64,000 nt of DNA. It comes from Streptomyces diastaticus subsp. diastaticus. Its GTDB lineage: Bacteria > Actinomycetota > Actinomycetes > Streptomycetales > Streptomycetaceae. Of the stretch, positions 8,635-17,032 are shown piece after piece (within the stretch, counting starts at the first letter, position 1; the number at the start of each line of letters is the position of its first letter). The stretch spans positions 248,001 through 312,000 of the forward strand of contig NZ_BLLN01000003.1 in assembly GCF_011170125.1 (NCBI RefSeq), given 5' to 3'. The notes beneath the pieces were generated by a model that worked only from the letters and a program-made list of their open reading frames with translations, was not told where the DNA came from and did no database searches. The translations under genes were made by a program, and so were the position numbers.

Positions 8635-10539
8635 CTACAGCGCTTCGGCGCCGTTGTTCCGCAGGCTCCGGTCGTACTGCTGGAGGACCCACAACTCGTT
8701 CTGGACGGAGGAGAGCTGCTGCTGGTCGCCCTGGGCGGCCACGCGGGTGAAGGTGCCCTGGAGGTCGCGGATGCGGCGTTCGACGGCGCGCAGGCGGACC
8801 TTGACCAGTTGCTCCCCGGCGTAGACCTCGTCGACGGTGCGGCGGCGGATCGCCTCGACGGCCAGTTCGGTGACCATCGCGCGGACCGTGTCGTCGGGGG
8901 CGGCGTCGCGGACCCGGGTGAGGTAGTCCATGCCGAGGTCGGCGCCGAGTTCCGCGCCGCCCGCCTCCTCGATGGCCTCGCGGACGGCGGCGTAGGGGGC
9001 GGCGGTGAACTCGTCGGAGCCGTAGGCGTCGAAGGCCGGGGAGACGAGTTCGGGGCGCTGGAGGGCGAGCTTCAGCAGTTCGCGTTCGGTGGTGAAGGCG
9101 GGGCTGCGGAGGTTGAGGGCGGGGCCGCTGAAACGGGGCGCGCTGGTCTCGACGGCGGGGCCGGGTCCGTCCGTGCGGCGGGGGGCGGGGCCGGGCTCGC
9201 CACCGCGCTCGCGGGCCCAGCGGGCGAGCTGGGCGACGCGGCGCACGACGAACTGGGTGTCGAGGATGCCGAGCATCCCGGCGAGCTGGACGGCCACCTC
9301 GTGCTGGGAGGAGGCGGACTTGATGCGGGCGACGACCGGCCCGGCCTCGTCGAGGGCGGCCGCGCGGCCCGCCGGGGTCTCCAGGTCGTACCGGGAGACG
9401 ATCTGGCGCAGGGCGAACTCGAAGAGCGGGGTGCGGGGCTCGACCAGGTCGGCGACGGCGTCGTCGCCCTTGGCCAGCCGGAGGTCGCAGGGGTCCATGC
9501 CGTCGGGGGCGATGGCGATGTAGGTCTCGGCGGCGAACTTCTGGTCGTCCTCGAAGGCGCGCAGGGCGGCCTTCTGCCCGGCGGCGTCGCCGTCGAAGGT
9601 GAAGATCACCCGGGCGCTGCCGTTGTCCATCAGCAGTCTGCGCAGGATCTTGATGTGGTCCTGGCCGAAGGCGGTGCCACAGGTGGCGACGGCGGTGGTG
9701 ATCCCCGCGAGGTGGCAGGCCATGACGTCGGTGTATCCCTCGACGACCACGGCCCGGCTCGCCTTGGCGATGTCCTTCTTGGCGAGGTCGATGCCGTAGA
9801 GGACCTGCGACTTGCGGTAGACCGGGGTCTCGGGCGTGTTGAGGTACTTGGGCCCGTTGTCGTCCTCGCGCAGGCGGCGGGCGCCGAAGCCGACGACCTC
9901 GCCGCCGATGTCGCGGATGGGCCACATCAGGCGGCCCCGGAAGCGGTCGACGGGTCCGCGGCGGCCGTCCTGGGCGAGGCCGGAGGTGAGCAGTTCCTTG
10001 TCGGTGAAGCCCTGGCCGCGCAGGTAGCGGGTGAGGTGGTCCCAGCCGGCCGGGCTGTAGCCGATACCGAAGTGGCCGGCGGCGGCCTGGTCGAAGCCGC
10101 GCTCGGCGAGGAAGCGGCGGCCGATCTCCGCCTCGGGGCCTTCGAGCTGCCCGGCGTAGAACTCGGCGGCGGCCTTGTGCGCCTCGATCAGCCGGATGCG
10201 TTCGCCCCGCTGGTGGGAGGGGTTGTAGCCGCCCTCCTCGTACCGCAGGGTGATGCCGGCCTTGGCGGCGAGGCGTTCGACGGCCTCGGAGAACGTGAGG
10301 TGATCGACCTTCCTGACGAAGGTGATCGTGTCGCCGCCCTCCTGGCAGCCGAAGCAGTGGAAGAGGCCCTTGGCCGGGCTGACCTGGAACGACGGGGACT
10401 TCTCGTCGTGGAACGGGCAGAGGCCCTTGAGGTTTCCGCCGCCCGCGTTGCGCAGCGACAGGTACTCGGACACCACGGCGTCGATCGGGACCGCGTCCCG
10501 GACCGCCTTCACGTCCTCGTCATTGATCCTGCCAGCCAC
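8635..10539 (-). CDS. dnaG: DNA primase DnaG
   Basis: The 634-residue primase makes RNA primers at the replication fork and works with the DnaB helicase. The N-terminal CHC2 zinc-binding domain has Cys41, His44, Cys62 and Cys65. The TOPRIM catalytic core contains VVVEGYTDVMA near residues 262-272 and the acidic FDGDAAG motif near residue 313. The C-terminal portion (about 480-634) is the helicase-interaction region. The GTG start at 10539 follows a TAGACT -10 box by 6 nt, indicating a leaderless transcript, and no Shine-Dalgarno is present. All zinc and metal ligands are intact. Confidence 0.97.
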   Translation of the reverse strand: MAGRINDEDVKAVRDAVPIDAVVSEYLSLRNAGGGNLKGLCPFHDEKSPSFQVSPAKGLFHCFGCQEGGDTITFVRKVDHLTFSEAVERLAAKAGITLRYEEGGYNPSHQRGERIRLIEAHKAAAEFYAGQLEGPEAEIGRRFLAERGFDQAAAGHFGIGYSPAGWDHLTRYLRGQGFTDKELLTSGLAQDGRRGPVDRFRGRLMWPIRDIGGEVVGFGARRLREDDNGPKYLNTPETPVYRKSQVLYGIDLAKKDIAKASRAVVVEGYTDVMACHLAGITTAVATCGTAFGQDHIKILRRLLMDNGSARVIFTFDGDAAGQKAALRAFEDDQKFAAETYIAIAPDGMDPCDLRLAKGDDAVADLVEPRTPLFEFALRQIVSRYDLETPAGRAAALDEAGPVVARIKSASSQHEVAVQLAGMLGILDTQFVVRRVAQLARWARERGGEPGPAPRRTDGPGPAVETSAPRFSGPALNLRSPAFTTERELLKLALQRPELVSPAFDAYGSDEFTAAPYAAVREAIEEAGGAELGADLGMDYLTRVRDAAPDDTVRAMVTELAVEAIRRRTVDEVYAGEQLVKVRLRAVERRIRDLQGTFTRVAAQGDQQQLSSVQNELWVLQQYDRSLRNNGAEAL

Positions 10540-10545
10540 GTGGGA

Positions 10546-10551
10546 AGTCTA
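10546..10551 (-). promoter_or_regulatory. -10 box of dnaG (TAGACT), leaderless
   Basis: On the minus strand TAGACT is followed by 6 nt and then the GTG start of dnaG. This fits the leaderless pattern. Confidence 0.6.
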
Positions 10552-10592
10552 CGGCCGCCGCGGAGCTGGTCCGGCGGCCGGTCTCCTCCACG

Positions 10593-10629
10593 GCTCCCCC
10601 GGCACCGGGGATCACCGGGCCGGGGGAGC
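10593..10629 (-). terminator. Hairpin between the flavoprotein gene and dnaG
   Basis: A 10-bp perfect stem (10593-10602 with 10620-10629) whose 17-nt loop contains a smaller hairpin. It lies after the flavoprotein stop and before the dnaG promoter, so it probably separates the two transcripts. Confidence 0.6.
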
Positions 10630-10659
10630 GGAAGGAGAGGGCGGCGGACCCGTGCGGGG

Positions 10660-11922
10660 TCAGGCCAGGAGGCTCTCCAGCGCTGCGGACGGGTCGGCGA
10701 GCGCGTCGGCGTCGACCTGCCGGGCGCTGCGGACGAGCCGCTGGATCTGATCGGTGACGTCCCACACATTGACGTTCATCCCGGCCAGCACCCGGCCCTC
10801 GGCCAGCCAGAAGGCGATGAACTGGCGGCGGCCGACATCGCCCCGGATGACCACCTGGTCGTAGGCGCCGGGCGGGGCGTATCCGGAGTACTCCAGCCCG
10901 ACGTCGTACTGGTCGGAGAAGAAGTAGGGGACGCGGTCGTAGCGGACCATGCGGCCGAGCATGGCGCGGGCGGCGGCGGGCCCGCCGTTGAGGGCGTTGG
11001 CCCAGTGCTCGACGCGCAGCCGGGTGTCGAAGAGCGGGTGGTGGGCGGCGGCCACGTCACCGGCCGCGTAGATGTCCGGGTCGGAGGTGCGCAGCGAGGC
11101 GTCGACCGCGATGCCGCCGCCGTGCTCGCGGTCGACCAGGGCGAGTCCGGCCGCCTCGGCGAGCGCGGTGCGCGGTGCGGCGCCGACGGCGGCGAGCACG
11201 TCGTGCGCCGGGTGCTCCTCACCGTCGTCGGTGTGCGCGGCGAGGACCACTCCGTCCTGGCCGCTGATGCCGGTGAGGCGGGCGCCGAAGTGGAAGCGGA
11301 CCCCGTGGTCGCCGTGGAGCGCGGCGAAGACCTGGCCCAGCTCCGGGCCGAGCACGCTGTGCAGCGGTGTCGGCTCCGCCTCCACCACGGTGACCTCGGC
11401 GCCGTAACCGCGGGCGGCGGCCGCCACCTCCAGGCCGATCCAGCCGCCCCCGGCGATCACCAGGTGGCCGTTGTCCCGGCCCAGCGCCGTCAGGACCTGG
11501 CGGAGCCGGTCGGCGTGGGCGAGGCGGCGCAGGTGGTGGACGCCGACCAGGTCGGTGCCGGGGACGTCGAGGCGGCGCGGTTCGGCACCGGTGGCCAGCA
11601 GCAGCTTGTCGTACTTGAGCACCGTGCCGTCGCCGAGCCGGACGGTGTGCGCCTCGCGGTCCAGGGCGACGGCGGGCTGGCCGAGGTGCAGCTCGATGTG
11701 GTGGCGGGCGTACCAGGAGGGTTCGTGGACGAAGACGCTGTCCCGCTCGTCCTTGCCGGTCAGGTAGCCCTTGGAGAGCGCGGGCCGCTCGTAGGGCCGG
11801 TCGCGTTCGTCGCAGACGAGGATCACCCGGCCTCTGAAGCCTTCCTCGCGGAGGGTTTCGGCGGCCTTGGCCCCGGCCAGTCCTCCTCCGACGATGACGA
11901 ATGTCTGATCCGCGTCGACCAC
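10660..11922 (-). CDS. FAD-dependent ferredoxin reductase-like flavoprotein
   Basis: The 420-residue protein belongs to the pyridine nucleotide-disulphide oxidoreductase fold, BphA4/rhodocoxin-reductase branch. The first Rossmann motif GGGLAGAKAAETLR binds FAD near residue 11. ATGAEPRRL follows near 110 and the second, NAD(P)H-binding, motif is GGGWIGLEVAAAARGYGAEVTVVE near 155. DIYAAGDVA near 275 contacts FAD, and VEHWANALNGG near 295 is typical of ferredoxin reductases. A reductase C-terminal domain completes it. No redox-active CxxC pair is present, so it should reduce a separate ferredoxin, perhaps for a cytochrome P450. GTG 11922 is supported by GGGAGG just upstream. No ferredoxin gene is adjacent. 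Confidence 0.88.
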   Translation of the reverse strand: MVDADQTFVIVGGGLAGAKAAETLREEGFRGRVILVCDERDRPYERPALSKGYLTGKDERDSVFVHEPSWYARHHIELHLGQPAVALDREAHTVRLGDGTVLKYDKLLLATGAEPRRLDVPGTDLVGVHHLRRLAHADRLRQVLTALGRDNGHLVIAGGGWIGLEVAAAARGYGAEVTVVEAEPTPLHSVLGPELGQVFAALHGDHGVRFHFGARLTGISGQDGVVLAAHTDDGEEHPAHDVLAAVGAAPRTALAEAAGLALVDREHGGGIAVDASLRTSDPDIYAAGDVAAAHHPLFDTRLRVEHWANALNGGPAAARAMLGRMVRYDRVPYFFSDQYDVGLEYSGYAPPGAYDQVVIRGDVGRRQFIAFWLAEGRVLAGMNVNVWDVTDQIQRLVRSARQVDADALADPSAALESLLA

Positions 11923-12372
11923 GTCGAGCCTCCCTGTTCTTCCTGCCCTGCGGCGCAGGTGCGGCGCTGCCCGCCTCAGCGAGCGTCCCGTACGGAGCGT
12001 AATGCGGGAAGAGGGGGTGGCCCGATCGGGCCAACGAGTCGTCACACCGCGTGGTCGGCCCGGGGCTTGGCGCCCTGGGCCGGGCGGACACCGGAGGGGG
12101 CCGGCCGGCCCCTTGCGCGGCTGCCGCGCTGACCCGCGGCGGGGTTGCGCCGCCGGGTCACAATGGTGCGGAGCCCGTGCGTCCGCGCTGGTGGAGGCGT
12201 AAGGGCAGGGTGTACCGGCGGTGGCCGAGGGTGACGGCGAGCCCTCGCGGCCGCACCGGCGTACCGGGGCCGGGGCGGGGACCCCGGCCGGCGCGGCCCG
12301 GCCGGGACGGGCGGTGGCCGGACGGGTGGGGGTACGACACAGCACGGCCGGGACCGAGACGAGGAGGACACC
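11923..12372. other. Divergent intergenic region
   Basis: 450 bp between the flavoprotein gene (minus) and the sensor kinase gene (plus). It must carry promoters for both. I see no convincing gene, repeat or RNA here. Confidence 0.5.
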
Positions 12373-14304
12373 ATGGCGGGACGACGGGGCGGCCGCGACG
12401 CCTGCCCGGGGGAGCCGGACGCGGGCGGGCGGCCGCGCTCCTCCGGCCCGGCACCCGGTGCCGGCGTGTCGGCGGGCTCCGGTGTCACGCCCGCCGACGC
12501 GGTCCCGAGCCCGCGCAGGCCCGCCCTCGCGCCGGGCGGCCCGGTCCCGGAGCCGGTGGCCCCCGCCGCCGCCCCCGGACCGGCGCGCCCCCGGCGCGGA
12601 CCCCGCCTGCGCCCGCTGCGGGCCCCGCGCCGGATGGCCTCGCAGGTGCTGCTGGTCCAGTTGGTCATCGCCGTCGGCGTGACCGCCCTGGCCACCGCGC
12701 TCTTCCTCGCCCCGCTCAGCGACCAGCTCGACGACCAGGCCACCCACCGCGCGCTGGCCGTCGCGCAGGCCATGGCGAGCGACGAGGACCTCGCCGGCGA
12801 CCTGCTGCGCTCCGAGCCCGTGCGGGACAACCCGGTGCAGAAGTCGGCGGAGCGGGTCAGGCGGGCCACCGGCGCCGAGTACGTCGTGGTGATGGACACC
12901 CGCGGCATCCGCTACTCGCACACCGAGCCGGCGCTGATCGGCCGCCGCGTCTCCACCGACCCCTCGCAGGCGCTCGCCGGACACCACGTGCGGCAGATCG
13001 ACGTCGGAACCCTCGGCCGCTCGGCGCGCGGCAAGACACCGCTGCGCGACGCCGACGGCGAGGTGATCGGCGCCGTCTCGGCCGGCATCCGCTACGAGAG
13101 CGTCCGGGACCGTCTGACCGGGGCCGTCCCGCAGGTCGCCGGGTACGCCACGGGCGCGCTCGGCGCCGGTGTCCTCGGCGCGCTCGCCTTCTCGCGCATG
13201 GTCTACCGGCGCACCCGAGGTCTCGCCTTCTCCGACATCGCCGCCCTGCTGGACGAGCGGGAGGCGATGCTGCACTCGATCCGCGAGGGCGTGCTGGCCC
13301 TGGACGGGCACGGCAGGGTCCGGCTCGTCAACGACGAGGCGCAGCGGCTGCTGGGCCTCGGCCGGCCGTGGCCCGGCGAGAGCGGCGGGATCGGCCGGCC
13401 CGTCGCCGACCTGCTCGGGACCGGGCGGCTCACCGCCGTCCTGACCGGCGAGGTCTCCGGCACCGACCTGCTGGCGGTGCGCGGCGGCCGGGTCCTGGTG
13501 GTCAACCGCATGCCGACCGAGGACGGCGGTGCCGTCGCCACCCTGCGCGACCGCACCGAACTGGAGACCCTCGGCCGCGAGCTGGACGCCACCCGCGCCC
13601 TGCTGGACGCCCTGCGCGCCAAGGACCACGAGCACGCAAACCGCCTGCACACCCTGCTCGGCCTGCTGGAACTCGGGCTGTACGAGGAGGCCGTCGACTT
13701 CGTCACCGAGACGGTCGGCTCCCACCGGGCCACCGCCGAACAGATCGCCGAGTCGGTGGGCGACCCGCTGCTGGCCGCCCTGCTGGTCGGCAAGGCCACG
13801 GTGGCCGCCGAACGCGGGGCCGCGCTGCGGCTGGCCCCCGGCTCCCGGCTGCTCGAACCGCTGGTCGCCCCGCACGATCTGGTCACCGTCCTCGGCAACC
13901 TCGTCGACAACGCCCTGGAGGCGGTCGGCGCGCCGGAGCCGGGCGCGCCGACCGGCGGGGAGGACCGGCTGGTGGAGGTCGCGCTGCGGGCCCGGGGCCG
14001 TACCGCGGAGCTGCGGGTCCGCGACACCGGCGCGGGCGTGCCGCCCACCCAGCGGGAGCTGGTCTTCGCCGACGGCTTCTCCACCAAGGAGGCCGCGCCC
14101 GGCCGGGGCGGCCGGGGTCTCGGCCTCGCCCTGGTCCGGCGCCACGCCCAGCGGTACGGGGGTACCGTCTCGGTGGCCGGGGCCGAGGGCGGCGGCGCCG
14201 AGTTCACCGTGGTCCTGCCCGAGGCGCTCGCCGCGCCCGACGGGGCCGTACCGGACGGGCGCCGGGCGGCATCGCCGGACCCGCGTGAGGAGGAGGGCCG
14301 ATGA
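12373..14304 (+). CDS. Sensor histidine kinase, CitA/DcuS type
   Basis: The 643-residue sensor probably detects citrate or another carboxylate. A Pro/Ala-rich head (residues 1-90) is followed by a first membrane helix (about 95-115) and an extracytoplasmic PDC/CitA-type domain with VVMDTRGIRYSHTEP near 173. A second membrane helix lies near 255-275, then a cytoplasmic PAS-like domain, and the kinase core with DHEHANRLHTLLGLLELG, the SpoOB-like H-box of this family. An N-box (NLVDNALEAV) and glycine boxes follow. Its stop overlaps the next gene's start by 4 nt (ATGA). A shorter start near MASQVLLV (12634) is possible because the head is low-complexity. Confidence 0.88.
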   Translation: MAGRRGGRDACPGEPDAGGRPRSSGPAPGAGVSAGSGVTPADAVPSPRRPALAPGGPVPEPVAPAAAPGPARPRRGPRLRPLRAPRRMASQVLLVQLVIAVGVTALATALFLAPLSDQLDDQATHRALAVAQAMASDEDLAGDLLRSEPVRDNPVQKSAERVRRATGAEYVVVMDTRGIRYSHTEPALIGRRVSTDPSQALAGHHVRQIDVGTLGRSARGKTPLRDADGEVIGAVSAGIRYESVRDRLTGAVPQVAGYATGALGAGVLGALAFSRMVYRRTRGLAFSDIAALLDEREAMLHSIREGVLALDGHGRVRLVNDEAQRLLGLGRPWPGESGGIGRPVADLLGTGRLTAVLTGEVSGTDLLAVRGGRVLVVNRMPTEDGGAVATLRDRTELETLGRELDATRALLDALRAKDHEHANRLHTLLGLLELGLYEEAVDFVTETVGSHRATAEQIAESVGDPLLAALLVGKATVAAERGAALRLAPGSRLLEPLVAPHDLVTVLGNLVDNALEAVGAPEPGAPTGGEDRLVEVALRARGRTAELRVRDTGAGVPPTQRELVFADGFSTKEAAPGRGGRGLGLALVRRHAQRYGGTVSVAGAEGGGAEFTVVLPEALAAPDGAVPDGRRAASPDPREEEGR

Positions 14305-14990
14305 TCGAGGTGCTGGTCGTCGACGACGATCCGCGGGTGGCGCGGATCAACGCCGCCTACACCGACCGCGTGCCCGGCTTCCGGACGGCGGGCACCGCCC
14401 ACACCACCGGCGAGGCGCTGGCCTGGCTCGACGGCCACCACGCCGACCTGGTCCTCCTCGACCACTACCTGCCCGACGAGAACGGCCTCGGCCTCGTCCG
14501 GCGGCTGCGCGCGGGCGACTCCCGCACCGACGTGATCATGGTGACGGCCGCCCGCGACGTGGCCACGGTGGAGAGCGCCATGCGGTACGGCGCCCTGCAC
14601 TATCTGGTCAAACCGTTCAGCTACAGCGGCCTGCGCGCCAAGCTGGAGGGGTACGCGGTCCTGCGCCGCACCCTCTCCGACGGCCCCGAAGCCGGGCAGG
14701 AGCGGGTCGACCGGATCTTCGGGGTGCTGGGCAGCGCCGCGGCGGGCCCGATGGCCCTGCCCAAGGGGCACTCCGCGCAGACGGTGCGGCTGGTGCGGCA
14801 GGCGCTGAGGGAGGCGGGGCGGCTCTCGGCGGCCGGCACGGCCGACCGGACCGGCCTCAGCCGGCAGACCGCCCAGCGCTACCTGAAGCTGCTGGAGCGG
14901 TCCGGGCAGGTCGGCCTCAGCCTGCGCTACACCGGCTCGGGCCGGCCGGAGCACGTCTACACGTGGACGGGGACCGGCGAGGAGGCGTGA
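14301..14990 (+). CDS. Response regulator, CitB/DctR family
   Basis: 229 residues. The receiver domain has acidic residues VDDDPR near the N-terminus, the phospho-acceptor Asp in LLDHYLPDENG (about residue 54) and the conserved Lys in LVKPFSYSG. The C-terminal DNA-binding part contains a helix-turn-helix (ADRTGLSRQTAQRYLKLLE), the usual output of CitB-type regulators. It is translated with the upstream sensor through an ATGA overlap. The likely target is the citrate carrier gene that converges on it from the right; this is inferred from position and from the usual pairing of the two families. Confidence 0.9.
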   Translation: MIEVLVVDDDPRVARINAAYTDRVPGFRTAGTAHTTGEALAWLDGHHADLVLLDHYLPDENGLGLVRRLRAGDSRTDVIMVTAARDVATVESAMRYGALHYLVKPFSYSGLRAKLEGYAVLRRTLSDGPEAGQERVDRIFGVLGSAAAGPMALPKGHSAQTVRLVRQALREAGRLSAAGTADRTGLSRQTAQRYLKLLERSGQVGLSLRYTGSGRPEHVYTWTGTGEEA

Positions 14991-15012
14991 CGACGGGGGC
15001 GCGCCCCCGTCG
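14991..15012. terminator. Perfect 22-bp palindrome, bidirectional terminator
   Basis: A perfect palindrome begins immediately after the response regulator stop codon and lies 22 nt from the stop of the convergent carrier gene. It would end transcripts from both sides. Confidence 0.8.
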
Positions 15013-15033
15013 GGCGGTACGGGCGGCGAGGTC

Positions 15034-16524
15034 TCAGGCGATGCCGAGGAGCAGGGCCGCCGTGAGGATCACCAGGGAGACCAGCACCGCCCACTTGACC
15101 GTGGCGCGGGTGTGGTCGCCGAATTCCACCTTGGCCATGCCGACCAGGACGTAGACGGCCGGGACCAGCGGGCTGGACATGTGGAGCGGCTGGGCGATGA
15201 GCGAGGCGCGGGCGATCTCCAGCGGCGAGACGCCGTGCTGGGCGCCGGCCTCGGCGAGGATCGGCACGATGCCGAAGTAGAACCCGTCGTTGGACATGAA
15301 GTACGTGAACGGGATGCTCAGCAGGCCGGTGATGAGGGCCATGTGCGGGCCGAGGCCGTCCGGGACGGCGCCCACCAGCGTCCTCGCCATCTCGTCGACC
15401 ATGCCGGTGCCGGTCAGCACACCGGTGAAGACGGCGGCGGCGAAGACCATGCCCGCGACGTTCAGGACGTTGTCGGCGTGGGCGGCGATCCGCTCCCGCT
15501 GCTGCTTCATGTGCGGGAAGTTGACGGTCAGCGCCAGGGCCGCGCCGAACATGAAGATGACCGGGATCGGCAGCGACTGGGCGACCAGGGTGACCAGGAC
15601 GGCCAGCGTCAGCAGGGCGTTGAACCAGAAGAGCCTCGGGCGCAGCGTGGGGCGGTCCGGGGCGAGGGCGCCCCACTCGCCGGACTCGGCGGTGGCCCCG
15701 GCGGCGCCGCCGTCGGGGGCGAGGCCGCCGCCGGAGCCCGCCGGGTCCGGGGAGGCGGGGCCGCCGTGGGCGGCACGGCCGGCGGTCGTCCCGGCCGAGG
15801 CGCCGCGGCTGCCCGCGCCGACGCCGACCGGGGTGCGGTCGCGGGTGGTCCCGGACTCGGTCTCCTCGGCCGGCGCGGAGCCGGCGGCCGGCCCGGTCTC
15901 GGTGAGCAGCCCCAGGCGGCGGCGCTCCCGCAGGCCCAGAATCCAGGCGAGGGCGAAGACGCTGAGCAGGCCGATGGCGAGCGCGGGCACCATCGGGACG
16001 AAGATGTCGCCCGCGTCCAGCTTCAGCGCGGTGGCGGCACGGGCGGTGGGGCCGCCCCAGGGGACGGTGTTCATCACGCCGTTGGCGGTGGCGGTGACCA
16101 TCGTCATCGTCAGCACGCTCATCTTCAGCCGCAGGTAGAGCGGGAGCATCGCGGAGACGGTGATCATGAACGTGGTCGAGCCGTCGCCGTCCAGCGAGAC
16201 GACCGCGGCGAGCACCGCCGTGCCGAGCACGACGCGTGCCGGGTCGGCCTTGCAGAAGCGCAGGATGCCCCGGACGACCGGGTCGAACAGGCCGACGTCG
16301 ATCATCACCCCGAAGAAGAGGATGGCGAACATCAGCATGGCGGCGGTGGGCGCCAGCTCGCCGATCCCGTCCAGCACGTACCCACCCAGCTGGGCCCCCT
16401 GTCCCGCGATCACGCAGAAGAGGGCGGGGATGAGGATGAGCGAGGTCAGCGGGGACATCTTCTTCGTCATGATCAGCGTCAGGAATGTCGCGATCATGAC
16501 GAATCCGAGGACCGTCAGCAGCAT
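15034..16524 (-). CDS. CitMHS-family citrate-metal/H+ symporter
   Basis: 496 residues with about a dozen hydrophobic segments. The sequence begins MLLTVLGFVMIATFLTLIMT and contains LDGDGSTTFMITVSAMLPLY near residues 110-129 and NGVMNTVPWGGPTARAATAL near 148-167, both highly characteristic of CitMHS carriers that import citrate complexed with Mg2+ or Ca2+. A long hydrophilic Gly/Ala/Pro-rich loop (about 205-290) splits the two halves and is longer than in many relatives. It converges with the CitA/CitB-type two-component genes, which probably induce it. A ribosome site of the GAAGGTGAAG type precedes the ATG. Confidence 0.92.
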   Translation of the reverse strand: MLLTVLGFVMIATFLTLIMTKKMSPLTSLILIPALFCVIAGQGAQLGGYVLDGIGELAPTAAMLMFAILFFGVMIDVGLFDPVVRGILRFCKADPARVVLGTAVLAAVVSLDGDGSTTFMITVSAMLPLYLRLKMSVLTMTMVTATANGVMNTVPWGGPTARAATALKLDAGDIFVPMVPALAIGLLSVFALAWILGLRERRRLGLLTETGPAAGSAPAEETESGTTRDRTPVGVGAGSRGASAGTTAGRAAHGGPASPDPAGSGGGLAPDGGAAGATAESGEWGALAPDRPTLRPRLFWFNALLTLAVLVTLVAQSLPIPVIFMFGAALALTVNFPHMKQQRERIAAHADNVLNVAGMVFAAAVFTGVLTGTGMVDEMARTLVGAVPDGLGPHMALITGLLSIPFTYFMSNDGFYFGIVPILAEAGAQHGVSPLEIARASLIAQPLHMSSPLVPAVYVLVGMAKVEFGDHTRATVKWAVLVSLVILTAALLLGIA

Positions 16525-17032
16525 GGAACTTCACCTTCGTCCGGCTCGTGACCACAGCTCCGTGGCCGGTCGAAAGTACGAGCGGCGCCCGGGCGGAAAC
16601 AAGGAGTCCACCCGTGAGCAATACGCGCGAAACCCTCCCGTCGCCCGCAGGCCGGCCTGGCAGGTGTCCGGAACCTCCGCCAGGCGCCTGGTCTGCGGCG
16701 ATCGGGAGGCGGCGGGAGGGGCGCGCCGGGCGGGTCCGGCGCGAAGGGGCGAGGTCACGCGTACGCGCGAGGTGCCGGTACGCGTCCCCGTACCGGCGCC
16801 GGTGGTGCGTGGGCGTCGTTCCGCCGCCTTCGCGGCGCGCGCCGGACTCGTGTCAGCGGTGGTCCGCCTTGAGCGAGGGTGAGGTGGGCGGCGGCAGACG
16901 CCGGCGCACGCCGCGTACCCGGGTGCTCCGTCGTCGGGGCGGCTCCGCGGCCTCGCCGTCCGTGGGGCCCGGCCCGGGCGCCGGCCAGTCTCCCGTGACC
17001 CGGGAGGCGGTCTCGACGTCCGGGGCGGCTCT
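16525..17032. other. Intergenic region upstream of the citrate carrier
   Basis: 508 bp, expected to hold the carrier promoter and the binding site of the CitB-type regulator. I could not identify a specific operator or any gene. ORFs crossing it are frame shadows. Confidence 0.45.
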
